Part shown: in pieces, positions 25,001-39,900 of the stretch
Layout: each line of letters opens with the position of its first letter
Position numbering within the stretch: position 1 is the stretch's first letter
Assembly: GCF_964204645.1 (NCBI RefSeq)
Contig: NC_134025.1
Location: 24,768,001 to 24,832,000, forward strand
Reading direction: 5' to 3'
Length of the DNA stretch: 64,000 nt
Source: Tubulanus polymorphus
Taxonomy: Eukaryota > Nemertea > Palaeonemertea > Tubulaniformes > Tubulanidae
The notes under the pieces: model-generated
What the model was told of the DNA's origin: nothing
Seen by the model: only the letters and a program-made list of their open reading frames with translations
Database searches by the model: none
Made by a program: the position numbers and the translations under genes

Positions 25001-28000
25001 GATCTCACTTTCTATATGTAAGTGGATTTCATTCATTCTTAAGGAGACAGCAATTGATGTATGAACTGAACTCATCTGGAAAATACTTCGCTTTCAAAGA
25101 ACAGCTCAAATATTCCGTTGTGAAAATCGTGCGTGAAAAATACCTGAAAACAATTGATTTTGAAGATAAAGAAAATTTACAAGTAAGTGTGTAGAAAACA
25201 CTCACTTCAATAGACTGCTTTCATAGGTTGGTATTCTACATCTAAAAGGAACAATATTGATCTATTATTGCACATTTTGAAATCCTTGATTTTCAGTCTT
25301 TTCTGAGTGAGCTCTATGTTTATATCATCGATCAAATGCACGTCGGTCTATCAAAAGCTTTGTCTTTGAAAGACCAGACACCGGTTCCTGAGCCTTTGAC
25401 CGATGCCGCACAGTTGAAACACTTCGCTCGAGAAGCTGAAGTCAACGAAAACTTTGAATGGGCAACTAAGTATTACCAAGAGGTCAGTTGCTTCTTATTT
25501 CTGCAAAGACTAGTTTAAGATACTTATGTATTTATGAATATTACTGGATACATCTGCATTTTTTGTAGAGAATTGCTCGATACAAGAATGACCCAGAAGC
25601 CTGGTATGACTATGGTACATTTTGTTTGTACATCAATGACCTCACTAAGGTAAAATTTCACCTTATATCACGCATATATTACTTGTAAATATAGATATTG
25701 CGAAGGAGTGTTAGTTTAAGAATCACTGTGTTTTTTTAGGCAGAGGAATGTTTTAAGGAGTGCATTGCGATTGATCAACGAAATATCAATGGGTAAGATG
25801 TCAGTTAATGATTAGAAGAAATATTTATTACTTCAAGTTTTGTTAATAAACCCTCATATGTTTCAGGCTGATTTTGTATGCCATATGTTGTGCAATGCAA
25901 GAGAAAAATGAAGAAGCGGAGATATTTTTTGAAGCTGCAACCTGCGTTGACGATAAGAGCATCCTAGCTTGGACATTACTTGGTAAGCATTATTACGATA
26001 GCCCTCTTGTTTAATGCAGTACATGTAATATACACTAAATTCCATATTTTATTTTTCACTTCGTACAGGACTATTCTATGATGGGATAAATAATGAAATT
26101 GGTGCCGAAATGGCTTTGATTGAAGCTAACCGGTTAAATGTAGCTGCAGCTGTCAATGCCGTGAAAGCTGCTAAAGCTGCTGAAGAAGCTAAAGAGAATA
26201 AAGATAAAGCAAATACCGATTTGAAAGAAGTGGTTGAAGTAGAAAAAACTTCAGAGGAAGTGACTGGGGATGGGTCGCCTGATGCTCCAGCGTCAGATGG
26301 TAAGAGGACTGCTGTACTGGATACTCTATCAATAGAATATCTTACTAATATTTTTTTTTTTTTTGAGTCAAATAAATAAAGCATTGATTAGATAGCAACA
26401 ATAGCATTCAGTAGATATTAGAATATTCTTAGTATGCATACATCACTTCAGTTCTTGTAGAGATCTTAGTAGTAGTACCTTAATAGCATTGAGCCATCCG
26501 GAGATATGATTTTAGATTGAATTTCAGCTCTTCCAGGTCATGCTATGAAAACACGTAGCAGATGTTGCAGCCTTTTTCACTTTCATTTCCTTTCGTAGTT
26601 CTAGGTGCTGCACCTGAAATTAAAGCCGTTGGTCCCACCCCCAATGCTGCTCCTGGTAGTCAGGTGAGCTCAGCTGATCTACCAAAAAGTCCCAAAACAA
26701 AGGAAAGAAAACCGTCACACACTGGTGGACGGAAAGGTAGGTTATATGCAAACTGTGATAAGTTTTTTCTTTTCTCTGATGTAACAAAGCTATGTAGACT
26801 GGCTCTTATCTCATGCATTTAAAGACTTAACATATCTAACAGAACAGTGCTATAATGCAACTGTGGCATCTATGGCTGTCAAATTATGACTATGGATCGT
26901 TTATTGAATGATTAAGATATACATTACCGGCACATATTTCCAGGTCGTATACGTAGTACAGATAGCTTACATTCTGGTCGACCAGCCAGTCGTCAAGTTC
27001 CCATCAGTATGAATGCTACGCCTCAGCCCGGACAGGAACAAGAATCAGAAGAACCAGCGGCCAGAGAACCGACACCGGTGCCAACAACCAGCATATTCAT
27101 GCAAACGATTGAATTTTTACTCGAAGCGAAAGCAATGCCAGTACGTAAAATTACAATAAGCTTTAAAATGAGTAATGTTGCGTTTGAGTAGAATATTGAT
27201 GATTTTGAATATTTTCATACAGTTTACAGAGAGAGCATTAGCTCACGAGTTACTGTTACCAACTGGAGGACCTACAAGCGAGTATCACATAGCTTATGCA
27301 AGATTAAAACTGCAACGCAAGGAATTCGAGGAGGCTGAGGAAAGTCTGAATGAAGCCTTAGAACAAGACTATCAGGTAACTTTCAATCATATTGCTATCA
27401 AAATAGCTACCATTATGCACTATGCCTGAGCACAAAAAATCGTTCAGGTTGCAGCATTAAATTCCTTCTTCCTTATTTCAAATTACGGTAACTTTGCCTT
27501 TTTTAGCATCCGGATGCCTGGGCGTTGATGGGACACCTGAAATATTTATTAGGCGACAACGAAGCAGCGAATGAATGCTATGAAAGAACACTTTCATTTA
27601 TGGCTCAACCATCAGAAACTCATTCCATTTACCTTCGTCTGGCGTCTATTTATCTTCATGACAAAAAGGTAAAGCTCCTCCTGACTTTTGATAAATGTCA
27701 ATTGTAAGGAATCAATGTACATACCGTAGTTATGAATCTGCTTGTATTATCACTTCAGTTCATGGAATCGAAACAAACGTTCCTGAAAGCTTGTAAACAG
27801 TCTCCTTCATGTGTGTCTTGGCTTGGAGTTGGAATTGCCTGTTACAGAGTGAGTAAAGATCATAAGTATTCATATTGCAATCAAAAGGTTGTTGATTCAT
27901 CTAATATTAGTTCTTTTTTCTTTGTTTCTCCAAATCTACAGTTGAATGAACTATCAGAGGCCGAAGATGCACTTTCTGAAGCCAATATCTTAAACAATTA

Positions 28001-28264
28001 TGATCCAGAGGTTTGGGGTTATTTGTCATTGGTTTGTCTGAAAACTGGACGACAACTCGAGGCTGAGCAAGCTTATAAATATGCTCTTAAGGTAAGTTCA
28101 AGTACCTCGTTATCAACACAATTTGGAAGTGCAGCAGTTTGATAATACATGTAATTCTGCTATCAACTAATCTTTATTTGTAGCTAAATTTGCAAGACGG
28201 TGATCTTCTCAATGAAATAAGACAAGTTCAAACCGAAGTTGGATTTGGGGATCCTCAACTTTGA
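19008..28264 (+). CDS. CFAP70: Cilia- and flagella-associated protein 70 (TPR protein)
   Basis: 28 exons: 19008-19097, 19205-19391, 19520-19618, 19718-19800, 19888-20064, 20224-20351, 20509-20658, 20801-20897, 21667-21736, 21824-21885, 21962-22093, 23297-23326 (30-nt microexon), 24422-24588, 24683-24743, 24830-24957, 25044-25182, 25297-25482, 25569-25649, 25740-25792, 25867-25982, 26069-26299, 26599-26736, 26944-27140, 27223-27375, 27507-27668, 27759-27848, 27942-28091 and 28184-28264; total 3,438 nt (1,145 aa; human 1,121). The N-terminal C2-like region ([33 protein letters not shown]) is followed by a linker, [20 protein letters not shown] and then C-terminal tetratricopeptide repeats (for example [40 protein letters not shown]). 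CFAP70 is an axonemal protein at the outer-dynein-arm base, needed for ciliary beating. An Ala/Lys/Glu-rich helix ([20 protein letters not shown]) interrupts the TPR array, as in orthologues. Confidence 0.95.
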
Positions 28265-28425
28265 AAGCAAGTGTGATAGATTCTAATAACTAATCGTAAA
28301 AAAGTATATCTAATATTAAGAGGTTAATGACATCCGTCCGAACAAGTGTTAAAAAGTGATATTGTTTTCATATTCTATGTTATGATAATATATACATCAT
28401 CTTGTAAAATATCAAATATTGATAA

Positions 28426-28431
28426 AATAAA
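28426..28431 (+). terminator. Candidate CFAP70 poly(A) signal
   Basis: AATAAA, 162 nt after the CFAP70 stop codon, within AT-rich 3' flank. Confidence 0.45.
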
Positions 28432-29258
28432 ATGGGATTGTTTAGATTCAATGAAGAAAATTACATCAAATGCGTCTATTCATTTTATATTTATTCGTTG
28501 CTTTTTCTGCCACAATATTAGCAGTAATGATTAAAACTTTGTACAGGGTAGGCATCCTTAGTAAAACATTCAAATGCTTAGCACTAAGTAACTACTCATC
28601 TATATAATTGCAAGTAGCTCCAGTGATGCAGAGTCTGTAGAGCCAATGTAAGAAAATGCAGGCATCCATCTACTGCACTATCCACCCCTGACACACAATA
28701 CCTTGTCACCATTCTCCCACAGGGTCTTCAACTGTTTTTAAGATCCTCATCCTAGTCATTTGAAGTTGCAAATGGACTACTAATGCCAGATTTTATCCAT
28801 ACAAAAATCCACACTACAACTGAAGGATGGTTCTAAGCTGAATGAGTGAGAACTGTGGCTTTACAGCCTTCGCTATTGGTCAAAAGATAGCGGTACACCA
28901 TTACCGGGTATTACCAAATTTTCAGACCCAGTGAACTTGGTATCTGCAAGTCAAAACTGTAGAGCAAGTCTGTCCTCTTTCTGGAGCTGAACAAAACATT
29001 AATCATGACAAAGAAGGTTGGTTTCATAAACATCATTGATGTTTAATTTATTCTTCAATAAGGTTTATTTTATGTACAATTTTCATCTAAGAGCATTCAA
29101 TCAAACACTGATAACTCACATGTACAATTTCTCAATCTCATTAACATCCTGTGAAATGAAATACATGTATGTTGGTGTGAAAACCATATGCTACATTCTT
29201 TGCATGTCTTTTGAAAACTAATTGAAAATAACAAATATTGCAGGTAAAAGGCTCAAAC

Positions 29259-29372
29259 ACAGGGGCCTGGTGCAAAAAAATATTTTGACTCCAGTATCCT
29301 AGGTACAATATACAAATTTTTCAATGAGGTATCTTGGATACTGAGGTCAAGCAATTTGTGTCAGGCCCCTGT
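29259..29372. mobile_element. MITE copy 1 (diverged)
   Basis: Starts ACAGGGGCCTGGTGCAAAAA and ends as the inverted copy TGTCAGGCCCCTGT, with internal CCAGTATCCTAGGTAC and GTATCTTGGATACTG. It shares ends and interior with the copy at 63725-63842. No clear target-site duplication remains. Confidence 0.8.
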
Positions 29373-30902
29373 GAGACAGCTTCATAGTGAGCTGAAAATC
29401 TACAAAAAACCCAAAATCTTGAGAGAAAAAGTCTTACTCATGAGTGAATTAAAACTCAATGAAAATAGCTCTATTACAACAAAATGTACTGCAACCTAAG
29501 CCTTTGCAGAAAAAGCGGTTGTCGTTTTGCCAGCTCAAATGTATACCTTTTAATTGAATCAACAACCAATATAAATAACTATATACAGAATCCCTGCAGA
29601 AAACTCTTTATAAGGAATACAAAAATAACACTTAATAAATAGTCAAATCTCTTGACTTGTAACTTTTGAATCATTAATCTACCTCCAACCACACGAGATA
29701 GGAAATGTACATGTTAATCATGGGAAGACTTTCAAATATCTTTGTTTACTTGAACTAAAGATATAGATATGAACTTGTCTTGATTCTCATGATTCTATAC
29801 ATGTTTACAGTTCCCTTAGTTCCATTACGAGAACATCAATTAACAGGTTTAACAGGAGATTTCAGACAAGTTTGACAAGTTTTTCGTCATTTAAGTCGAT
29901 TTCTGTGTTTGCAGTTCTTCCACGATTGGAAATATCAATCCGCAGAAGTCATGTTTTGGTAACTCAATTTCAAAGATGTGGCGAAAAACTAATCAAGCAA
30001 ATGAGACTGCGTTGTAATTCGAAAATCATGAAGCAAGTTTCATAAATTTCTTGAAATAAGAAATTTAGACAGTTCAACATAGGACAACAACACCAGTACC
30101 GTTTACTTTGACTGGATGCATAGGTATACTATTGCAATCACCCAAAACACAAAATATCAAGATGAAATCAAATATCAAATGGGATCGAATGGTTGATTTC
30201 CTAAAGATTTGGCACTTAGATAATCTAAGCACAGACTGAGAAGTCAGCCAACAAAAATTCAAAGAATTCTTGATACATCTCAATTAGATATGGTCATTAT
30301 TCACCACGCTTTTACAGAAAATCGGGTAATGCCCTTCATTGAACGGTAATAACAACAATAAAACTGTCTTCGTTTCAGCCATCAATGCTAATAACATCGG
30401 CATGGCAACTAATACATCCAAGTCGATGAATTATCACAGCTTCAGAGGTGAGAACAGCGCATCACAACTAATTTCATCCGGTTTAATACACGTGAAAGTG
30501 GTCGATAGGGTTATCGCTCATTTTGGGAGGGACCCTTTCCTTCTGAAAAACATAGACAATGAAATCAATATTTCTTGTAGCCTATTTGACATCGAAATCA
30601 ATTTACATTACAATATTGACAACTATTAATGAGATTTTCGTTGAAAGCATAGACAAATAGATGACAGACAAAGAGCGAATGCAAATAGCCTGCTGGGACC
30701 AAAGTCCAAAGTGGCCTAAAAAGGGCTAAATAGGTAACACATATCAAAAGACAAAATGGACCTTCTTAGATTTTCTGTGGAACCCGCAACTGTTATCTAT
30801 TCAGAAACTGGACACTTTAAACACTGCCACATATATTGGTTCGATTACAACATCGATATCAGCGATGACATGCAGCATGCTCAAAGGAATTCGATAAAAG
30901 TC

Positions 30903-33900
30903 TTACTTCGGAATAGTGGTGGCAGCCACAGAGTGAGAAATATTTGGAGTGCTACCTGTACTAGATTTGCGCTGTAACGAAGTCCCATGATTGAGAGTTG
31001 ATCCAGTCAAACTTGACCTTCTGCTGCTAGTATCTGAAATATATAAAATGAATCAGATTAAGGCACAAAGTTCTTTTAACTGAGATCTAATCATTTTCAA
31101 TTAGGCCTACAGTGTTACTTTCACAATGAGCATCAAAATTTGCTTACCGTGAGTCGAAGAGGTAGATGACCGCCTTGAACCCCCACCACTGAGTGCGGCT
31201 GAACCTGTACTACTTGTGGAACCTCGTCTGGAAAATACACAAGGAAATTATCAATTACTATTGAAGTAAATACTGTATACTATTTCGATGAGGTTTCAAG
31301 CCCCTACAATGTACAATCCCTACAATATAGTATAGTGAATACATGCATTTGTTTTTTTATGACATAATACAGTTCTACCACTTCACAATGGGTACCTTAG
31401 GTCACAGTCAGTCATGCAGTGAGACTGGCATTAGTTCGTAATATCGTAGCAGCTGCATATTAGACTTCAATTAGTAGATACTATTTCGAAATTTCTGCCT
31501 TATTACTATTATTACTATGTCAACGTTAAAGCAATAAATAATAGCACAACAACATGAATGGTATATACAATATAGCTGAATAGGTTTATAAGTATCAGCC
31601 ATATAAACATAGCAAACAATCCGGGGACTAACTGGGGTCTAAATACGTATATGGCCAGTTACTCACTTTTTGTTCAACCTGAATTATGGGAAAGAGAACA
31701 GAAACTGTAATTTCAAGGGTGAACATACAATCTCTGAGGATCCAAATATAATATCTTAATGAGCTAAGTTGATAAAGATCTTCATCATAGGTAACTATAT
31801 AGGCAAAAAGCAGAACCTCTCACCTGTCTCGTGATGTAGAGCCGTTACCAGGTGTCAGTCGCTGACCTAATCTTGGTGAGCCAGTAGAATGAGCACTCGC
31901 AGTTGGTGAAATGATCTTCGATGACACATTTTTCAATGTTTTCGTCTGGCTTGATGTCGATGCTACAGAATTGTGAAGATGTAAGAGTATAAATTGTGGC
32001 ATACCCATTCTACAAACAAACCTATAATAGTAAACATCACTTCTCAAGTAGATTTACATACATCTGATGCTTATATTTGAACCTGAGTTTGCGCTACCAG
32101 TAGACAACTTTTTTCCAATTGAACCTGTGCTTCCAGATCGTTCTTGTTTAGTGGCTAAAGCAGGAATTTTTGAGGCTAAAATAAGATAAAGAGCAAGAAA
32201 ATTGATTAATTCAATTATCAGTACAATCTGAGGATCCAATTCCCCAGTTCTGGGCAATACAACTTACGTTTTTTAATACCAGGTATTTTGGTGTCCTTTT
32301 TATTCAAGTTATCTTTACGCTTCGCCTCTTTTAAAGCCTTTGCCTCTTCCTCCTTCTTTTCCTTCAACTCCTGTTCGAGCAGTAACTTTTCTTCCTCTTC
32401 CTTTTTCTTATCAGCAAGGTCATCCTCATTCATCGATCTTTTTGCCAACTGGATATAGATTTCATTATGCTTGATGATAATACAAGAATACATCTTCATG
32501 TCAACTGGCATCGATATCGTAAAAAATTTCCAAACTCACCGATTCAAGTTGAACTTGCATATGATCCATCTCTTCGACAGCGTGAGTGATCGTATGGTTT
32601 ACATCTTTATCTCGTTCATTGATCAGTATTTTACGCACACACGAATCTAACTGTTGTAACAACGCGCGGTCAGCGGGCAACTTTAGTAAATGTTTTAATA
32701 CAGGCAGTATGTTGCACAGTCTGAGTCGTACATTTGGCACCTGATCCGATGCCAGTTCTAATACGGGCTCGAAGAAATATTCCTTAAAAAACGTACGCGA
32801 ATATATATCGATAACCATTTTAGAAATGTCTATGAACAGATTGCGTTGATGGCAGCTTTTTCCGTGGCAACATTCTACAATATCAGAGAATTAACACTAG
32901 TTGCAGTAAATATAAAATCCCCAAAAATTTAAATTTTGAATAAATCTCTGAAGATGGAGAGACATAATCTATCCGAAATGTCAGCGAAACAGATTTTTCA
33001 GTTGTTTACCAGTAATTTCAGGAAACCAAGGATACAATTTGTTTTCTCTACAAATAATCTCAGACCAAAAGTTAAAGTCTTGTACTCATTTCCCTGCAAG
33101 GAGTCCACCAAGCAGCCCACGACAAAGGCATTTCATATCATGTATGAAATATTATTGGCGGATAACTTACCGTCTATGATTTTATTGATCAGCTCATTCC
33201 GTTGTTCAGATTTACGATTATACCGAATCAACACCAGTAAAGTTCGACACGCAGCATGGCGTACAGGTAATGCCCTCTGTAAAACACGCAAATACAACCA
33301 ACCTTACTACATAAACTAACAAGCAAGAAAGAGAGATGCTAAATACATTATTACTTACAGTTGAGTGTAATTTCCTACAAAATAATGGAATGAATTTGTT
33401 GTAGATTTGATCGGATGTGTAGATCTTCGGAAGACATGACAGATTTGCAAGCAGCTCCTCGTGCAGACGCCAGTTGTTCGAAGATGAAATGACTGCTTCA
33501 CAATTGATGATGGCTGGAATGATGTCAGTTAGGATATTCTGAAATTAAAAGGACAAAGTTACTGATCTATCTCGATACAGCTCGATGCAGGAGGATTTTT
33601 TCATAGAAATAACCTCTTGTTACCTTGCAATCTATCGTTGCATTGGTTATTGCTTTTACAAGTAATCTTGATACCTCAGGGATATGTGGAACTACCCCCT
33701 TCAGCACCTGAAACGATTGAAAATCAAGATACATGTGAAGCAAATAATTCATCATGAGAGAGATAAATTAAGTACGGACCTCAATAGAATCATCCTTGAG
33801 TAAAGTAACTAAATCAGGTTGGACGGATAAAACATTGTCACCAAGCAGTTTTGCCACCTGAAAAAAATGTTGAAATTTTAGTCAAAAACCTTAGAACCAA

Positions 33901-36900
33901 TGCAGTACCGGTTAGTGCTGCCATCTCGAGTGTCTTACTTCGTGGAAACCACTTGCTATAGTTTTTCTGACTAGCACGTGGGCATCATTGCAGAGAGAAG
34001 AAAATTGTTGACTAAGTTCATCCTTGAATTTCCCGGGACCAATAAACAATAACATAGCCTGTATGTAAATAAAGAAATCTCGATAAATGCAAACCATAAA
34101 CATCACAAATCTATAAATGCTATTTCTGGATGACTTCCAAATTTGTTCAATTGGTTCAAACATAATATTGACATCTAGAATTACTATTTGCTTATAAGTT
34201 CTAATGCGTTTACATTAGATAATGTTATACGGGTTTAGTTACAGAAAATACTAAAATAATACCTCGGTCTTCATTGAAAACTTACTGGGAAATTAAAGGC
34301 AGCATTTTTTCTACATTCCACATGTTTGTCTTCATCTTTGAACAGATTTCCAATATTAAACTCTTCAATCTGAAAAAAATCACAATATACGATAATGATG
34401 AATCACCTTTATCCAAGTTTGTCTCACTGAGAGAGCGCTTCAGGTCTTAATACTTACTTTTCCAGATGAATTCAAATTATCGTCTTCTTCTTTTTGTTTC
34501 TTCTTGTCTGATACACCCATTTTGCATAAACTTTTATAAATAGTGAGAAAAGTCTGCCGCTGGTCTTCGGTTAGATTCGCTGAACACAATGAAAATGCAA
34601 GACAGTTATGAATTCAGTTGTGCCTTCAATTAATTATTACCTCAGTTCTTTCTAACAAACCCAAAATAACACTCACCAGAAAGACCGTGACAAAGTTTCC
34701 CAAGCTGTTTAGCCACTACAGGTATCGTCATGTCATCCGAACCCATGGCGTTATCACAGAATTTGCAGACAAGAGGCACTATAGTATTCGTGCAGGTTTC
34801 TAAAAGAAACAATACAAACATTGTGAACGATAAAAAATCGCCACTTTTTAGAATAATGAATTGCGTGAAGAGTCATGAAATTATAGACCTCAGGTGGCGG
34901 AAAATTGCAGACAAAAATAGCAGATTTCAGATGTAATAAAATGTACTAGAACAGTTTAGATAATGTTCTAGACTATAATATTGTCTAGAACATTATCTAA
35001 ACTGTTCTTAAGTACCCCAGTAGTTAGGTAACTGAATTTCTATGATAACACAAGTGAGAAGTGTCTATAACAAGATCCCTGATAACTCCAATTACTGTCA
35101 GTGAACCAACATATTTTCGGGTCACTTCTGAAGATTGATGAGCGAGGTTTTCCCTGACGAGATTATTAACTATTGATGGAGTCAAATCTATCTAGAGATT
35201 TCACTGGAGTAGGCGGATGATAATTCAATCAATACCGAGTAAAGTACATTCGTAAGTACGTCATAAATCTAAGTATGAAAATCGTAGTTTGCCGAAGATT
35301 TCGATAAATAGCAGTGAATAACTTCTATTAAAACGATCGGCGACGGATTTTAAGCCAGGTTGTGAAAATGTTATCTTGGCAAAAATAAGGGGGAGGGGTG
35401 TCCGCTTAAGACTCCCACTTGGATCTGCCCCTACTGATATGTTGAAAGAATAGAAAGTCTTATGATCAATAGTTGATGAGCAGTTCTTATTATTACTTTC
35501 ATTTCCATACGATTCCTTTAATAATATATCATCCTTAAGCTACCTGAGGCGATCCTAAATGAAAGATATTGGAAGAAAATAAACTTACCATGATCTAAAA
35601 GACTAATGATATTTACAACAGTTTCAAGGCCAGCTAGTCGTACGTGGCTTTCTTCATCATTCGTCAGTTCAACCAGTTCAGGCAATATTGCACTTTTCGT
35701 AGCTTCAAGGCTGTTCAATGAGATGAACAAATACACGTATTAAATCATCAATTCACAACTGTCCAAACTTCGCAAAAAACCTTAAAATATCGATAATACA
35801 TCTAAGCATGATTCTTCTTTTAAAAAATCTATTCTCCGGTCCAGGAGATATATTCTAATTTTGGAACATCTTTGGCTCACGGAGAGTTAACAATGTAAAC
35901 AGCATCATCTCCAGCTCGTGTATACCTGAGTCGACTTTCTGTTATAGAATTGTTTTCGTTAGAAAACTATTACAGGTACAAGTTATAGTGAAACCAGTAT
36001 GTTTAGAATGGCAACTGGCTTACGTATCACATTTCTTCTCAGAGTGGTTTAGATGAAAATCAGCAATGCACATCGCTGATATTATCTGTGCCATCAAAAA
36101 TACTCCTCTTTATGTATTTTTGGTGCCATCTATATCACACTCAAAAACTGCTTCTCCATTCTTTCATCTTCCATTATTACGACAAACCAAACACACTCGT
36201 AATGGCTGTTCAAATACAACCACAATGTTGTTTTTGAACCAATAAGTTGGGCCTTTCTGCCATAATATCCGAGTTGTTGTATGAACAAATTTTCAAATGA
36301 TTGTCATCGGAGCATTGTAGGGTACGGGAAAAAAATTTCATAAAATGATGACACAGGCAGGCTTTAAAGATGTATTGTATTTCTAAGGATGTTCGTCTTA
36401 CCCGAGTCCACGCGCAACCGAGTCTAGCTGATGGCACATACACCCTCGTACTTCATAATCAACATCTTGGCACAATGATTGAACTACAGGCAGGATTTCC
36501 TTCTTAATTCTACAAGACAAATTGCAAACAGATCGATGTTAATAATGCTCGCCCGCGTATCAGCGATATCAATGCGCCTTCGATCGTGGATAACATTAGC
36601 AATCACGAAAAGACAAAATTCGGTGACTTTTATGACCCGACATAATTTAATGCTTTATAAAATCATCAATATTTTTTCATACCACAAGGCTGCCACTAAT
36701 TCTCCACTTCACTCTCAAAACATTTATTTGCTAAGACGTATTTAAAAACAAGAACTACGTGAGTCAAATCAACACCTTCCACAGCGCTATGGCAAACCGC
36801 ATACATGTGTTTTTTGAACGGGAAACAAACAGTAAAAAAGTAAACCAGTAGTGTTGCGGTGTCTGAATCGTAAATAAAGCAGGTGCCGCTATCCTACCTC

Positions 36901-39900
36901 CCAGCACCACACCTAAATTCCCCCCAATCGTTCAGTCTTCTTACACAGGATTAGTCCTGACAGATTTGATACAAGCCCTCGGCTAGGAAATGATGAGTTA
37001 AGATCCTAAAATTCCACCAATGTTTGCGCTGTATTCAATTTTTTCCACTCAGTAGTGAAAAGTTAACCGAGCACAAGGAATCAATGCTTGTACCCTCAAG
37101 ACACTATACAGTCTCCATTGCTCTTAAAGATTTTGCTTCCCTAAATCTTCCCTAAAGATATCATAAGCCGTGGTTAGGATTCTTTTGTATGTAATGGTAG
37201 AAACAAAGGAATCAAGAAATGCAAAGTTCAGCATTAAGGTAATTAAAGAGATACCATGGTGACGGAATACGCATTTATCAGAATTGCTGAATTGATATCA
37301 TCGAGTGATTAATATCCTTTATCAAACAAAGCATGATCCATCATCATCATCATTGAATTTTATAACATTCAATCGTCTTTTAAGTCTTTTAATGATGCGG
37401 ATAAGAATTATCTCATAACTCAAAACATCATCTGCATCAGCTGCAAGGAATGAGCACAACTGAAGACATAAGAAATACGAGACCAGTGAGAACTCTACCA
37501 CCAACGGCCTATCCAAGAACATTTTTGGCTAAAGCGCTAAAATCAAATACTTACAAAAATGGTTCGAATTTCGTGGCAATTTTTCCGAGTATTCGACAAC
37601 AAGATAACCGGGACTGCACTGACTGAGACAGCTGACCCTTCGCAACAGCCTTTGAGAGCACCTAAAATGAGATACACGCCAACATTTTATTGACAATTTC
37701 TAGGTTTTAAGGGAAAATATTAATCAATTTACCACGGGATCGACTAAAATCAATATTGAACGTCAGAATGCTTCATCTATTTGAAACAGTGGGGCTTTAA
37801 AGATATATGTATATTGATCAGGATCTGATAAAAATAGTTTTCAGTCTTTTTATTCAATGGGGAATTTACTCAAATAAACAAGATTAGACCAGTAATTCCC
37901 TAGAAATTTCAGATGAAATCGACCATTTACCACGGTCAACTAGCTTATTCAAGGCCCCGTGAGAGGATGATCTTTTGCGAGATTTTGCAAAATTTTGTAA
38001 TCAACTTATCAACTTAGCAGCTTAGTCTTGAGTTTTGATCGCATGTGTCCTTGAGCTGAAGAGTTGCATGCTAGGTTGAAAATTGTTGGCACATTAGGCA
38101 CCGGGGAGATATAAATGAGATGTAAACCAAAATTCATGTCGAGATAAAGCCTTTGGAAAGTTCTATTGGTTATCAATCATAATATCTCACGGCTCTCATG
38201 ACAGACATAGCTTAGGCCTATATCTACAAATCCGCACATATCTGTATCTGATTTTGATGGCTTCGGCGTTAACTACACTTCATAATTCGAATCGAATCAA
38301 ATCTTGATGATATCGTAGTTGAACTCGGCAAGATGCTATGAATAGTTTATAAGCCGCAAACCACGCTCTGACAGAAGAGCTTGCATTTAAGATAATACGA
38401 AAGCCTATGTAAATATGCAATATACCGGTTAAAATCAAATTCCTATATTTGAAACCGTTTCAGTGAAAACCGGCGAATTATGAGCGAGATAAGATACACA
38501 TTCCAAAGTGCCCAAATAAACTGAACCGATTATAGTAAAATAATTGACAGAAAGGATCTATGGTTCCACCAAGATAGATCGAAAATCAGTATGTTAAAGG
38601 GGCTACATTCATAATTAAGTTAATGACATCATGGCTGCTGAAGTAGCAAGGCTTCACAATCCCGCAAAAAAATACAGAAAATTTAAGCTTAATTTTGGTG
38701 GAATCTTCTATTTTTCACATTCACTCATTATATTTCGAAGCACTTATCATCATTGATAGAATTTTGACATCGATTCCGGGAAGGGCAGAAGATATTTCAT
38801 AAGGGGTGGCTGATTTTCAGAGGGGTGGCTGGCCCTGTAAAACTGTTCTGGGGAACACCGAGATCGAAAAAATATACGCCGTTCTGTCCGTCTGGCTGAA
38901 ATGCTAATGATCGTCTTTTTAAATTTATCTGTAGCATTTCCCGTGGTGGTATCTCATGAAGCGAGACATGAAAGAAATTAAAATGGGCATTACGATGAAT
39001 ATCAACTCACACCGCTAGTGTGTGTGTGTGTCGGGGCTATGACTAAGCATTTCAGCAGCAGGTAATAAATAAAATCACGGCATCTGAACACATATTCAGG
39101 GGTCTCTCGTGAGATGAAACGTAACAAGCCAGCGAAGCAAGCAACATCAGAAGATATGTTGCAGCTTACAAGACTAAAAGATCATGAACCCATGAGACCC
39201 TGCATATACTACAACTGTCTACATATTTCTAAACAAAACCTAGATCTTTCTTTACTCGAGAATTGGACCAAGTTGCAAATTAAAAAAGAAAAAACATAAA
39301 ATTGTTTTTGATAATCCGGTTAGTGAAATTATAAGGGTTGATTTTAGTTATTTCTCAGGACTCACATCTCTCTTGATGATATCTTTAGGTAATAATTCTA
39401 TAACATCAAGCAGTGTATCTAACCAGGCTCCAGCCACTTCTGCAAATATAAAAGGATGGAAAATTTCAAAATTAGATCACACAATATTCTCATTATGTCA
39501 TTTTCAAAATGGCTTTTGAAATATCAAAGGTACAACGTTGCCGATGGGAACAAATAACCTTTTTAGAGCTTCGTTGAAAAAATAGTTTATTAAAAGCAAA
39601 CATTCTGTGATAACACAGTAATTACAACAGCGAGCTAAGTAAACAAGATAAAACAGTGAAGTCAATTTTAGATGTAATTGCAAATGAGAAGGAATAGTTA
39701 ATAGCCTAATTCATAAACCTATAATTGTTATACCCAGCAAGTCAATGGTTTCAAAATAAGGAACAATAATCTTTCATGCATGGACTGCCACCAAATACCC
39801 CAGCAATGGGATAGGGACTGGTGGATTATTTGCTCATACGTTCAATTATGATAGTTATACCATTCATAAAACGACCAATTACATGATTACCCTTGATAAT

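Larger units (their letters stand above)
28265..30902. other. Convergent intergenic region CFAP70 / PPP4R4
   Basis: Holds the 3' UTRs of two convergent genes and the MITE copy at 29259-29372. The ORFs at 30339 and 30756 (plus) and 30074 (minus) have no splice or family support. Otherwise I see nothing. Confidence 0.6.
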
